Below, one piece after another: positions 1-5,447 of a stretch of DNA of 5,447 nt. The position numbers and the translations under genes are program-made. Position 1 is the stretch's first letter, and each line of letters starts with the position of its first letter. Under the pieces are notes generated by a model, which saw only the letters and a program-made list of their open reading frames with translations, searched no databases and had not been told where the DNA came from. The DNA is from Pseudomonadota bacterium (GTDB taxonomy: Bacteria; Pseudomonadota; Alphaproteobacteria; Rhizobiales; Rhizobiaceae): NCBI GenBank assembly GCA_023388675.1, contig JAEWFU010000079.1:1-5447 (forward strand). The letters are read 5' to 3'.

Positions 1-70
1 TCCCATCCCCGGCGTCGGCTTCTCCGTCTGGCTCGACCGCATCGCGGCACTGCGGGGGGAGACGGCATGA
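1..70 (+). CDS. hisZ: HisZ, ATP phosphoribosyltransferase regulatory subunit (3' end only)
   Basis: Only the last 22 codons are present, read from base 2 and ending at the TGA at 68-70. The visible tail is PIPGVGFSVWLDRIAALRGE followed by TA, which matches the C-terminal end of HisZ and other HisRS-like folds (a GVGF-type glycine turn followed by a helix). HisZ is a catalytically inactive paralogue of histidyl-tRNA synthetase. It joins the short form of HisG to make active, histidine-sensitive ATP phosphoribosyltransferase. The identification leans strongly on context, because a short-form HisG, which needs HisZ, follows on the same strand. HisS itself has a related C-terminal region, so from this fragment alone a synthetase cannot be fully excluded. 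Confidence 0.8.
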   Translation, partial: PIPGVGFSVWLDRIAALRGETA

Positions 71-99
71 GTATTCAGCGCATGGGCTCTTGCGCCCCT

Positions 100-193
100 A
101 CCCCCACCCCTTACCCCTCCCCACAAGGGGGAGGGGGTGGCCAGCGCCTCAGAATCCCCCTCCCCCTTGTGGGGAGGGGTAAGGGGTGGGGGT
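100..193. repeat. Perfect 38-bp inverted repeat between hisZ and hisG
   Basis: The arms at 100-137 and 156-193 are exact reverse complements over 38 bases, separated by an 18-base loop (138-155). Each arm is built from C-runs and G-runs around a central CCCACAAGGGGG, so each arm is itself an imperfect palindrome of about 22 bases. In RNA the arms could form one very stable 38-bp hairpin or two small ones. The sequence style, CCCCTCCCCACAAGGGGGAG and its complement, resembles dispersed palindromic repeats that I recall from Mesorhizobium-type genomes; that family assignment is from memory. The right arm ends 36 bases before the hisG Shine-Dalgarno, so it would not block ribosome binding directly. 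No terminal U-tract follows, so this is not a classical intrinsic terminator. Confidence 0.95.
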
Positions 194-242
194 GTGCGAT
201 CTACAGACCTACAAAGTCGACGCCACAGAAAGGGGCCGCGGC

Positions 243-938
243 ATGACCATCACGCTCGCGCTTCCTTCCAAAGGCCGCCTCAAGGACGAGGCGATGGCCG
301 CCCTGACACGCGCCGGGCTGGTGGTCGTCCAGCCGGATGACGAGCGCCGCTATCGCGCGCGGGTCGAAGGCCGCGACGACATCGAGGTCGCTTTCCTCTC
401 CGCGTCCGAAATCGCCCGCGAGCTTGGTGCCGGCACGGTCGATCTCGGCGTGACCGGCGAAGACCTCGTGCGGGAGACGATACCGGAGTGGGAAAAGCGG
501 GTGGCGATCGGCGCACGGCTCGGCTTCGGTCGCGCCGACGTGGTCGTCGCCGTGCCGGACGCCTGGCTCGACGTAGACACCATGGCGGACCTCGACGACG
601 TCGCCGCCGATTTCCGACAGCGCCATGGCCGTCGCCTGCGCATCGCCACGAAATACTGGCGGCTGACCCAGCAGTTCTTTTCGAGCCAGCACGGCATTCA
701 GGTCTATCGCATCGTCGAGAGCCTTGGCGCGACCGAGGGGGCGCCTGCTGCCGGTTCGGCGGATGTCATCGTCGACATCACGACGACCGGCTCGACGCTA
801 CGCGCCAACCATCTGAAGATACTGGAAGACGGCGTCATCCTGCGCTCGGAAGCGTGTCTGGCGCAATCGCTCAAGGAGCGGGGCAGCGCGGAGGCCTCGA
901 CCCTCGATGGCGTGCTGAAGGCGGTGAATGGTCTGTAG
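243..938 (+). CDS. hisG: ATP phosphoribosyltransferase catalytic subunit, short form
   Basis: This cytoplasmic enzyme condenses ATP with PRPP to give N1-(5-phosphoribosyl)-ATP, the committed step of histidine biosynthesis. The protein is 231 residues, the length of the short HisG class, which lacks the C-terminal regulatory domain and depends on HisZ. Visible landmarks are PSKGRL at residues 8-13, [10 protein letters not shown] at 67-76, [14 protein letters not shown] at 133-146, and the PRPP-binding stretch around 162-191 (GATEG, then [15 protein letters not shown]). The ATG at 243 was chosen because AAGGGG at 230-235 lies 7 bases upstream and because conserved HisG sequence begins right there; an in-frame GTG at 186 would add 19 unconserved residues encoded partly by the inverted repeat. 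hisZ ends 172 bases upstream, so the pair may be one transcription unit interrupted by the repeat. No deletion or frameshift is seen. Confidence 0.97.
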   Translation: MTITLALPSKGRLKDEAMAALTRAGLVVVQPDDERRYRARVEGRDDIEVAFLSASEIARELGAGTVDLGVTGEDLVRETIPEWEKRVAIGARLGFGRADVVVAVPDAWLDVDTMADLDDVAADFRQRHGRRLRIATKYWRLTQQFFSSQHGIQVYRIVESLGATEGAPAAGSADVIVDITTTGSTLRANHLKILEDGVILRSEACLAQSLKERGSAEASTLDGVLKAVNGL

Positions 939-942
939 GTAG

Positions 943-1021
943 GTGCGTCCTTCGAGGCTCGCGGAGCCTGTCCTCAGGCTTGCCAAAGGCAAGACCCGGG
1001 GGCTCGCACCTCAGGATGGGG
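943..1021 (+). repeat. 79-bp palindromic intergenic repeat unit, left copy
   Basis: The unit begins 4 bases after the hisG stop. Its outer 20 bases (943-962, GTGCGTCCTTCGAGGCTCGC) are exactly complementary to 1176-1195. Its inner end (1000-1021, containing GGGCTCGCACCTCAGGATG) pairs with 1117-1138 at 21 of 22 positions. The 37-base core (963-999) does not match the other copy. The core region holds a chain of overlapping small hairpins: GGCTC/GAGCC at 956-968, AGCCTG/CAGGCT at 965-980 and CTTGCC/GGCAAG at 979-993. The design is reminiscent of rhizobial intergenic mosaic elements; membership of a named family is not established here. Confidence 0.85.
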
Positions 1022-1116
1022 ACGGTTAGCAAAAATTCGTGGAAGCTCGCGGGCTCGAGGATTGTTCCATTGGCCGGTATCGAGTCCACTTTGAGCGGAT
1101 TCGATCAGCCCACCTC

Positions 1117-1195
1117 CCTCATCCTGAGGTGCGAGCCCGCAAGACCGCTTGCAAATTCGCTATGTCCTTTTGAGGGCGAGCCTCGAAGGACGCAC
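1117..1195 (-). repeat. 79-bp palindromic intergenic repeat unit, right copy (inverted)
   Basis: This is the inverted partner of the unit at 943-1021 and has exactly the same length. Its two ends match that unit (20 of 20 bases outside, 21 of 22 inside), but its 37-base core (1139-1175) is unrelated in sequence. The two units are separated by 95 bases (1022-1116) in which I see no gene, promoter or terminator. Together they could fold into a structure of about 250 nt with two long stems flanking a symmetric 37/37 internal loop. The unit stops 7 bases before the T-tract of the doxX terminator. Confidence 0.85.
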
Positions 1196-1202
1196 AATAC
1201 AC

Positions 1203-1228
1203 AAAAAGGCCCGGATCGCTCCGGGCCT
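1203..1228 (-). terminator. Intrinsic terminator for doxX
   Basis: Read on the minus strand, a 9-bp GC-rich stem (1207-1215 with 1220-1228, AGGCCCGGA/TCCGGGCCT, loop of four bases) is followed by a run of Ts at 1207-1203. It lies about 30 bases beyond the doxX stop at 1259. On the plus strand the following bases (CTTCGT) are only weakly T-rich, so any termination of hisG transcripts here would be less efficient. Confidence 0.88.
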
Positions 1229-1258
1229 CTTCGTATCCGCCTTGGGAGGGCTTCGGGA

Positions 1259-1639
1259 TCAGCGGCGGCCGGAAACCGACAGCGCGCCGGGGCCCGCGAC
1301 CGACAGGGCAAGGAAGCCGCCGGCGATCGCAAAATTCTTGAAGAAGTTGTTGAACTCGTTCATGTCGGCCCAGTTGGTGTGGCCGAGCAGTGCCGAGCCG
1401 ATCGAGAAGGCGGCAAGAGCATAAGCCGCATAGCGCGTCTGGAAGCCGACGAGCACGGCCAGACCGCCAAGCACCTTCACGGCGATCACAATCCACGTGA
1501 CGAGCATGGGTGCGGGCAAGCCTATCGCGCCCATGAAACCGGCGAAGCCGCCGGGAGCGAAGATCAGCGGGATGCCGGAAGCGAGAAACAGCGCGACGAG
1601 AAAGATGCGCGCGACGAGAAGCGTAAGATCGTTGGACAT
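1259..1639 (-). CDS. DoxX-family integral membrane protein
   Basis: The 126-residue protein has four hydrophobic segments, roughly residues 5-27, 46-66, 70-87 and 100-116, the fold and length of DoxX-type inner-membrane proteins. Family features include the glycine-rich GFAGFMGAIGLPAP (31-44), GGLAVLVGFQTR (58-69), the H87-containing loop before NEFNNFFKNFAIAGGFL (94-110), and the GPG near the C-terminus (116-118). The ATG at 1639 is preceded by GAGG (1647-1650 complement) at a 7-base spacing. Lysine 55 sits where many relatives have glutamate just before the GG motif, and the tail reads SVSGRR; I cannot say whether either matters. The molecular role of this branch is poorly defined; DoxX relatives have been linked to thiosulfate-quinone metabolism and redox stress, so a redox-related role is only an inference. 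The gene ends in a clear terminator and seems to have its own promoter. Confidence 0.9.
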   Translation of the reverse strand: MSNDLTLLVARIFLVALFLASGIPLIFAPGGFAGFMGAIGLPAPMLVTWIVIAVKVLGGLAVLVGFQTRYAAYALAAFSIGSALLGHTNWADMNEFNNFFKNFAIAGGFLALSVAGPGALSVSGRR

Positions 1640-1670
1640 TGGAATTCCTCTCCGAGGTTTGGTTGCCCTC

Positions 1671-1698
1671 AGATAAACATTTGCTGCATCGCAGCAAG
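1671..1698 (-). promoter_or_regulatory. Candidate doxX promoter
   Basis: On the minus strand CTTGCT (1698-1693) and TTATCT (1676-1671) are separated by 16 bases. They resemble the alphaproteobacterial housekeeping pattern CTTGAC / CTATAT at 4 of 6 positions each. The predicted start site would fall about 25 bases upstream of the doxX ATG, leaving room for its ribosome binding site. A short perfect palindrome, TTGCTGC-ATC-GCAGCAA (1681-1697), overlaps the -35 element and spacer and could be a repressor site. The assignment is by eye only. Confidence 0.4.
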
Positions 1699-1718
1699 CC
1701 GGAAGGTTGCGAACTCAG

Positions 1719-1747
1719 TGTTCGTGATTATCGAACAACATCACGAA
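1719..1747 (-). promoter_or_regulatory. Palindromic operator candidate upstream of doxX
   Basis: TGTTCGTGATTATCGAACA at 1719-1737 is an inverted repeat with 6-bp arms (TGTTCG/CGAACA) and 7 bases between them. It overlaps a second inverted repeat, TTCGTGAT at 1721-1728 with ATCACGAA at 1740-1747. On the minus strand it reads TGTTCGATAATCACGAACA, which contains a T-N11-A pattern of the LysR kind and also resembles the GTTCGATAATCGCAC-type sites of PcaU/PobR-like IclR regulators. Its centre lies near -64 relative to the start predicted from the promoter candidate, a usual position for an activator. No regulator gene lies in this window. Confidence 0.45.
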
Positions 1748-1771
1748 TCTCGTTCACGATGATCTATCTCA

Positions 1772-3163
1772 TCACCCCGGCTGCGTCATCGCCTCGGGCC
1801 GTACGATGGAATCGTACTCCTGCTCGGTCACCAAGCCGGTGGCCAGCGCTTCCTCGCGAAGTGTCGTTCCGTTCTTGTGCGCGGTCTTGGCGATCTTGGC
1901 CGCATTGTCGTAACCGATCTTCGGCGCCAGCGCGGTCACCAGCATCAGCGACCGCTCCACGCAGGCCTTGATGTTTTCGACACGCGGCTCGATCCCGACC
2001 ACGCAATTGTCGGTGAAGGAGACCGCCGCATCCGCCATCAACCGCACCGACTGCAGGAAGTTATAGGCCATTACCGGATTGAACACGTTCAGTTCGAAAT
2101 GGCCCTGCGAGCCGGCGAAGGTGAGCGCGGCATGGTTGCCGAAAACCTGCACGCAGACCTGCGTCAGCGCCTCGCACTGGGTCGGGTTGACCTTGCCTGG
2201 CATGATCGACGAGCCGGGTTCGTTTTCCGGCAGGGCCAGTTCGCCGAGACCCGAGCGCGGGCCGGAGCCGAGGAAGCGGATGTCGTTGGCGATCTTGAAC
2301 AGCGAGGCGGCGACCGTGTTGATCGCGCCGTGGGAGAACACCATCGCGTCGTGGGCTGCCAGCGCCTCGAATTTGTTCGGTGCGCTGGTGAAGGCCAGCC
2401 CGGTGATCGCGGCGATGCGCGCGGCGACCTTTTCCGCAAAGCCGACCGGTGCGTTGAGGCCGGTACCGACGGCCGTGCCGCCCTGCGCGAGCTGCATCAG
2501 GCCCGGCAGCGTCTGTTCGATGCGGACAATGCCGTTTTCGACCTGCTGGGCGTAGCCGGAAAACTCCTGTCCCAGCGTCAGCGGCGTCGCATCCTGCGTG
2601 TGGGTGCGGCCGATCTTGATGATGTCGTCCCACGCCTTCGCCTTTTCGTCCAGCGCGCCGTGCAGCTTCTTCAGCGCCGGCAGCAATCGATGAACGATCT
2701 CCTCCGCGCAAGCGATGTGCATCGCCGTCGGGTAGGTGTCGTTGGACGACTGGCTCATATTGACGTGGTCGTTGGGGTGGACAGGCTTCTTGGAGCCCAT
2801 CTCTCCGCCGAGCATCTCGATGGCGCGGTTGGAGATCACCTCGTTGGCATTCATGTTGGACTGGGTGCCCGAGCCCGTCTGCCAGACCACGAGCGGAAAG
2901 TGATCGTCCAGCTTGCCGTCGATCACCTCCCGCGCGGCATCGACGACCGCCTTGCCCACCTTCGCGTCGAGGCGGCCGAGGTCCATGTTGGCCTCGGCGG
3001 CAGCCTGCTTGACGATGCCCAGCGCGCGGACGATGGGCTGCGGCTGCTTCTCCCAGCCGATCCTGAAATTGCCGAGCGAACGCTGGGCCTGTGCGCCCCA
3101 GTATTTTCCGGCATCGACCTCGATGGGACCGAATGTGTCGGTTTCGGTGCGGGTTTTCGTCAT
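1772..3163 (-). CDS. fumC: Class II fumarate hydratase (fumarase C)
   Basis: This is the oxygen-stable, iron-independent fumarase that interconverts fumarate and L-malate in the TCA cycle, working as a cytoplasmic homotetramer. The 463-residue protein keeps the same numbering as E. coli FumC at all key sites: SGTQSN at 98-103, SSND at 139-142, T187-H188 in GRTHTQ, and the signature [11 protein letters not shown] at 317-327 with the catalytic S318, K324 and N326. H129 of the second (B) site is also present. The ATG at 3163 has AAGGAG (3176-3171) at an ideal 7-base spacing. The 78-nt gap from yqaA contains neither an obvious terminator nor an obvious promoter. No terminator with a T-tract is visible after the stop at 1772, so some transcription may continue into doxX. 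Nothing suggests truncation. Confidence 0.98.
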   Translation of the reverse strand: MTKTRTETDTFGPIEVDAGKYWGAQAQRSLGNFRIGWEKQPQPIVRALGIVKQAAAEANMDLGRLDAKVGKAVVDAAREVIDGKLDDHFPLVVWQTGSGTQSNMNANEVISNRAIEMLGGEMGSKKPVHPNDHVNMSQSSNDTYPTAMHIACAEEIVHRLLPALKKLHGALDEKAKAWDDIIKIGRTHTQDATPLTLGQEFSGYAQQVENGIVRIEQTLPGLMQLAQGGTAVGTGLNAPVGFAEKVAARIAAITGLAFTSAPNKFEALAAHDAMVFSHGAINTVAASLFKIANDIRFLGSGPRSGLGELALPENEPGSSIMPGKVNPTQCEALTQVCVQVFGNHAALTFAGSQGHFELNVFNPVMAYNFLQSVRLMADAAVSFTDNCVVGIEPRVENIKACVERSLMLVTALAPKIGYDNAAKIAKTAHKNGTTLREEALATGLVTEQEYDSIVRPEAMTQPG

Positions 3164-3241
3164 TGTCGGTCTCCTTTTTCAGAGCCGTCCGTGGCTTGCT
3201 CGTCCGTAGGGGGCTGGCGTGGCCGGCATTAAATCTCGTGC

Positions 3242-3676
3242 TCAGATCAGATCGATCAACCAGAGCAAGGCTGCATAGCGCGCCGTCTTGGCAAAGGCCA
3301 CAACGATCAGGAACAGCCATAGCGGCGTGCGCAGAATGCCGGCCATGACCGTTAGCGGGTCGCCGATGACGGGAAGCCAGGAAAGGAGAAGCGTGGGCCA
3401 GCCGAACCGACGATACCACGCGGACGCACGGTCCAGTTGCGCCGGCCTTGCCGGAAACCAGCGCCGCCCGGCATATAGGGCCGCGAATCGGCCGAGCAGC
3501 CAGTTGACGCAGGAGCCGGCGACATTGGCCGCGGACGCCACTGCCAGCAACAGCCACCCCGGCGCGACCTTCGAAAGGTGCAGGCCAAGCAGCGTCGCCT
3601 CGGAGGAGCCGGGCAGCAGCGTGGCGGAGGTGAAGGCGGACAGCGCCAGCACAAGGAGCCAGGAACTATCCGCCAC
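3242..3676 (-). CDS. YqaA family small membrane protein (DedA/VTT-like)
   Basis: The 144-residue protein is close in length to E. coli YqaA (about 142) and has the conserved pattern of that SNARE-associated/VTT-like family: LPGSSE at 21-26, a glycine/asparagine helix NVAGSCVNWLLGR at 51-63, the re-entrant-loop motif LPVIGDPLTVMAGILR at 101-116, and FAKTARY at 128-134. Hydrophobic segments lie at about 5-30, 38-63, 93-115 and 118-141, so it is an inner-membrane protein. Larger DedA proteins act in envelope homeostasis and lipid flipping; the role of YqaA is not established and is not inferred here. The start is a GTG at 3676: an in-frame TGA lies two codons upstream, so no earlier start is possible. 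The likely Shine-Dalgarno AAGGGG (3694-3689) is 12 bases away, longer than ideal, which hints at modest translation. It follows the MATE gene by 40 bases and is probably co-transcribed with it. Confidence 0.88.
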   Translation of the reverse strand: MADSSWLLVLALSAFTSATLLPGSSEATLLGLHLSKVAPGWLLLAVASAANVAGSCVNWLLGRFAALYAGRRWFPARPAQLDRASAWYRRFGWPTLLLSWLPVIGDPLTVMAGILRTPLWLFLIVVAFAKTARYAALLWLIDLI

Positions 3677-3716
3677 GCTTCACGCTTACCCCTTCCTTCG
3701 CCCTATCGGGGCCGAT

Positions 3717-5108
3717 TCACGATTTCGCAGCCCGAAGCACACCCCAGCGATAGCCGGTCGCGGCCTGGGTGTGGGCCAGCAAGCCAAGCGCAAGCAGCAG
3801 CATAAGCCCTTCCGAGGTCGGTCCGGCGTACCATATGCCCCATTCTCCAATCACAAATGGCAGGGCGATGGTCAGCGGAATCGCGAAACAGTAGGTCCGT
3901 GTCACGCTCAGGAACAGCGCCCGGCGCGCGTCGCCGATCGCCTGAAAATAGCCGGAGAGCAGCATCACCGGCCCGGCGACGACGTAGAGCAGGATCGTTA
4001 CCGGCAGGATGCGCCCGACCTCCGCGATGGTGGCCAGGTCATCGACAAAGATGCCGCCGATCACCGGAGCAAACAGCAGCATCGCCGTCTCGAAGACGAG
4101 GCAATAGCCAAGCGCCACGGCAAGGCCGAGCCGCAGCCCCGCATCCGAACGCGACCAGAGCTGCGCGCCGAAATTGTTGCCGACGATCGTCTGCATGGCC
4201 ATGTTGAGGCCCAACAGCGGCATGAAGGCGAATGTCATGATGCGCGTGATGATGCCATAGGCTGCAACCGTGGCCGCATAGTCTTCGCCCGACCACCGCT
4301 GGACCGAAAGGATCACGGCCGCAGCCGTCAGCGAGATGCCGATGAAGCTCAGGCTCTGCGGCGCGCCAAGCGCCAGGAACGATCCCCAATGCGCGCGCCA
4401 ATCCCTGGCGGGCACGGCAGCATAGCGAAGCGGTGTCCGCCCCCGCGTCCGATAGATGACCACGATCGTGAGAGCGATAAGCTGCGCAAGCACGGTGCCG
4501 ACGGCGGAGCCGGCAACGCCGTAGCCGAACTCGACGATGAGCAGGTAGTTCATGGCGATGTTGGCGAGGGATGTGACGAGGCTCGCCACCGTCATCAAGC
4601 CAAGCCGGCCTTCGCTGCGCAAGGCATCGCCATTGATGGACAGGACGAACATCAAGGGCGAACTCCAGAGGATGATTGCGATGTAGGTGTATCCCATCGA
4701 CGCAAGCGACGGCGAACCGTCTGCAAGACGAGACACAAGAGCCTCGCCGCCCTGCCAGAAGCAAACCATCAGCATCGCGCAGACGAAGAGCGCAAGGCCA
4801 TGCGCGCCGGCAAAGACCGTACGCGCTGCGGCAATGTCGCCGGCACCGAAGGTGCGGGCCAGCACGCTGGCCATGCCGCTCGCGACCAGTGTCGAAAGCG
4901 CGGCCAGCATCATGAAAACCGGAAATATCAGCGTCACGGCCGCCAACGCATCCGCGCCGACGAACTCGCCGAGGAACCATGCATCGATCACGGTCTGAAG
5001 ACCGTTTGTGCTCATGATGAGAATGATGGGAAGCGCGGTCTTGATGAAAAGCGGGCCCAACGGTTCGTGCAGGAACGCGTTTTGGCGCGACGGTTCAGGC
5101 GTCGTCAT
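3717..5108 (-). CDS. MATE family multidrug/toxin efflux transporter
   Basis: The 463-residue inner-membrane protein has about 12 hydrophobic segments in two halves, and its length is normal for MATE exporters, which move cationic drugs or metabolites outwards in exchange for Na+ or H+. Family landmarks are VIDAWFLGEFVGADALAAVT (40-59) in the first segments, the ALRSEGR loop (162-168), LANIAMNYLLI (181-191), GVAGSAVGTVLAQ (197-209), MQTIVGNNFGA (305-315) in the second half, and GYFQAIGDARRAL (386-398). It looks most like the MepA/DinF-type branches rather than classical NorM, but substrate and coupling ion cannot be read from sequence. The ATG at 5108 is chosen because GGAG (5120-5117) lies 8 bases upstream and the family alignment begins soon after it. 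The frame is open further up to 5384, but that part is Arg-rich, unconserved and lacks a good ribosome site. yqaA follows closely downstream. Confidence 0.93.
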   Translation of the reverse strand: MTTPEPSRQNAFLHEPLGPLFIKTALPIILIMSTNGLQTVIDAWFLGEFVGADALAAVTLIFPVFMMLAALSTLVASGMASVLARTFGAGDIAAARTVFAGAHGLALFVCAMLMVCFWQGGEALVSRLADGSPSLASMGYTYIAIILWSSPLMFVLSINGDALRSEGRLGLMTVASLVTSLANIAMNYLLIVEFGYGVAGSAVGTVLAQLIALTIVVIYRTRGRTPLRYAAVPARDWRAHWGSFLALGAPQSLSFIGISLTAAAVILSVQRWSGEDYAATVAAYGIITRIMTFAFMPLLGLNMAMQTIVGNNFGAQLWSRSDAGLRLGLAVALGYCLVFETAMLLFAPVIGGIFVDDLATIAEVGRILPVTILLYVVAGPVMLLSGYFQAIGDARRALFLSVTRTYCFAIPLTIALPFVIGEWGIWYAGPTSEGLMLLLALGLLAHTQAATGYRWGVLRAAKS

Positions 5109-5382
5109 GTCGTCGTCTCCAGATCGCATCGACGGAGAGCGAATGGGGCCCGCGTTGCCATTGTTGCCGATGCGTCGGTTTCGACGAACGTGTCGGAGAG
5201 GCTTCACCTTGGCTTTCGCCGCGAGCGGCCGGCGCCTCTTGCCGCGGCGGTGGGTAGCGGGCAGGGACAAAAGTGTCAATGGCACACGCTCCGCAATGCC
5301 CTTGAGCCGTGCGGCGGCGACCTTCAGGCCCCACCCCTCGCCTGAACCCGGCGCGGCCGCCGCCGACCAGCCTCCCAAACGC
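5109..5382 (-). promoter_or_regulatory. Intergenic leader region upstream of the MATE gene
   Basis: These 274 bases contain no gene I can support. On the minus strand TTGACA (5279-5274) is followed 17 bases later by TACCCA (5256-5251); the -35 is perfect but the -10 is poor, so this is a tentative promoter. If it is right, the 5' untranslated leader would be about 135 bases. An inverted repeat TTCAGGC / GCCTGAA (5323-5329 and 5340-5346, 10-base spacing) lies upstream of it and could be an operator or a decayed repeat. A small hairpin sequence CGTCG-GTTT-CGACG occurs near 5172-5185. No riboswitch or tRNA fold was recognised. Confidence 0.35.
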
Positions 5383-5409
5383 AAAAAAGGGAGCGATCTG
5401 ATCGCTCCC
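5383..5409 (-). terminator. Strong intrinsic terminator for an upstream minus-strand gene
   Basis: GGGAGCGATC (5389-5398) and GATCGCTCCC (5400-5409) are perfect reverse complements around a single base, realistically an 8-bp stem with a 5-base loop. On the minus strand the stem is followed by six Ts (5388-5383). It therefore ends a transcript entering from beyond the right edge and isolates the MATE gene from it. Confidence 0.9.
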
Positions 5410-5435
5410 CGAGCTTACGCAGCAACAAGAACGCT

Positions 5436-5447
5436 TCAGAGCGCCTT
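5436..5447 (-). CDS. Possible 3' end of an off-window gene
   Basis: A minus-strand gene should end just before the terminator at 5383-5409. In the frame read from base 5447 the last codons would be K-A-L followed by TGA at 5438-5436, 26 bases before the stem. The TAA at 5417-5415 is a less likely stop, because its frame is closed by that same TGA. Only three codons are visible, so neither the reading frame nor the product can be confirmed. Confidence 0.25.
   Translation of the reverse strand, partial: KAL

Noticed and set aside
100..193. The hisZ-hisG inverted repeat as an intrinsic terminator or histidine attenuator
   Set aside because: There is no U-tract after either arm and no short leader peptide with consecutive histidine codons nearby, so neither mechanism is supported.
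186..242. In-frame GTG at 186 as an alternative hisG start
   Set aside because: It lies inside the inverted repeat, adds 19 residues unlike any HisG, and lacks the good Shine-Dalgarno that the ATG at 243 has.
943..1195. The paired 79-bp units as ends of a small insertion sequence or MITE
   Set aside because: The 95 bases between them have no coding potential. I found no obvious target-site duplication outside the ends, and the units resemble palindromic mosaic repeats more than transposon termini.
1681..1697. TTGCTGC/GCAGCAA palindrome as the fumC terminator
   Set aside because: The stem is only 7 bp and moderately GC-rich, and the minus strand continues ATGTTTATC without a real T-tract. 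It overlaps the candidate doxX -35 element and fits an operator better.
488..1762. Open frame of 424 codons on the plus strand overlapping hisG, the repeats and doxX
   Set aside because: It runs through hisG in another frame, through the repeat units and antisense to doxX, and shows no coherent protein features.
1877..3232. Open frame of 451 codons on the plus strand, antisense to fumC
   Set aside because: fumC on the opposite strand is certain, with every catalytic residue conserved; the antisense translation is Arg/His/Asp-rich with no family features.
3288..5345. Open frame of 685 codons on the plus strand, antisense to the MATE and yqaA genes
   Set aside because: It is highly charged and low in hydrophobic order, with no recognisable domain. 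It mirrors codon bias of the two clear minus-strand membrane-protein genes and is a typical GC-rich shadow frame.

Overview
This is a GC-rich chromosomal window from an alphaproteobacterium, most likely a Hyphomicrobiales member of the Mesorhizobium/Phyllobacteriaceae type. The organism call rests on three things: a hisZ-hisG pair using the short, HisZ-dependent HisG; the protein sequences overall; and two families of palindromic intergenic repeats of the kind common in rhizobial genomes. It is an inference from recognition, not from a search.

Layout. Positions 1-938 carry the plus-strand histidine genes: the last codons of hisZ, a 172-nt gap holding a perfect 38-bp inverted repeat, then complete hisG. 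Positions 939-1258 form the convergent intergenic region. It holds two 79-bp repeat units facing each other and an intrinsic terminator serving the minus strand. From 1259 to the end every supported gene is on the minus strand. In transcription order from the right these are a terminator for an off-window gene (5383-5409), a 274-nt leader region, a MATE-family efflux pump, a YqaA/DedA-like small membrane protein, class II fumarase fumC, and a DoxX-family membrane protein.

How the genes relate. HisZ and HisG together form ATP phosphoribosyltransferase, the first step of histidine biosynthesis. FumC is the oxygen-stable TCA-cycle fumarase, and all its catalytic residues are in place. The MATE, yqaA and fumC genes are closely spaced (40 and 78 nt) without a visible terminator, so read-through is possible, but no shared function is evident. 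The doxX gene appears to have its own promoter, with a well-formed palindromic operator upstream; its regulator is not in this window.

I see no new multi-gene system, mobile element, CRISPR array or RNA gene. The genes look like ordinary housekeeping and transport genes. The most interesting content is non-coding: two unrelated palindromic repeat families on either side of hisG, and the candidate doxX operator.
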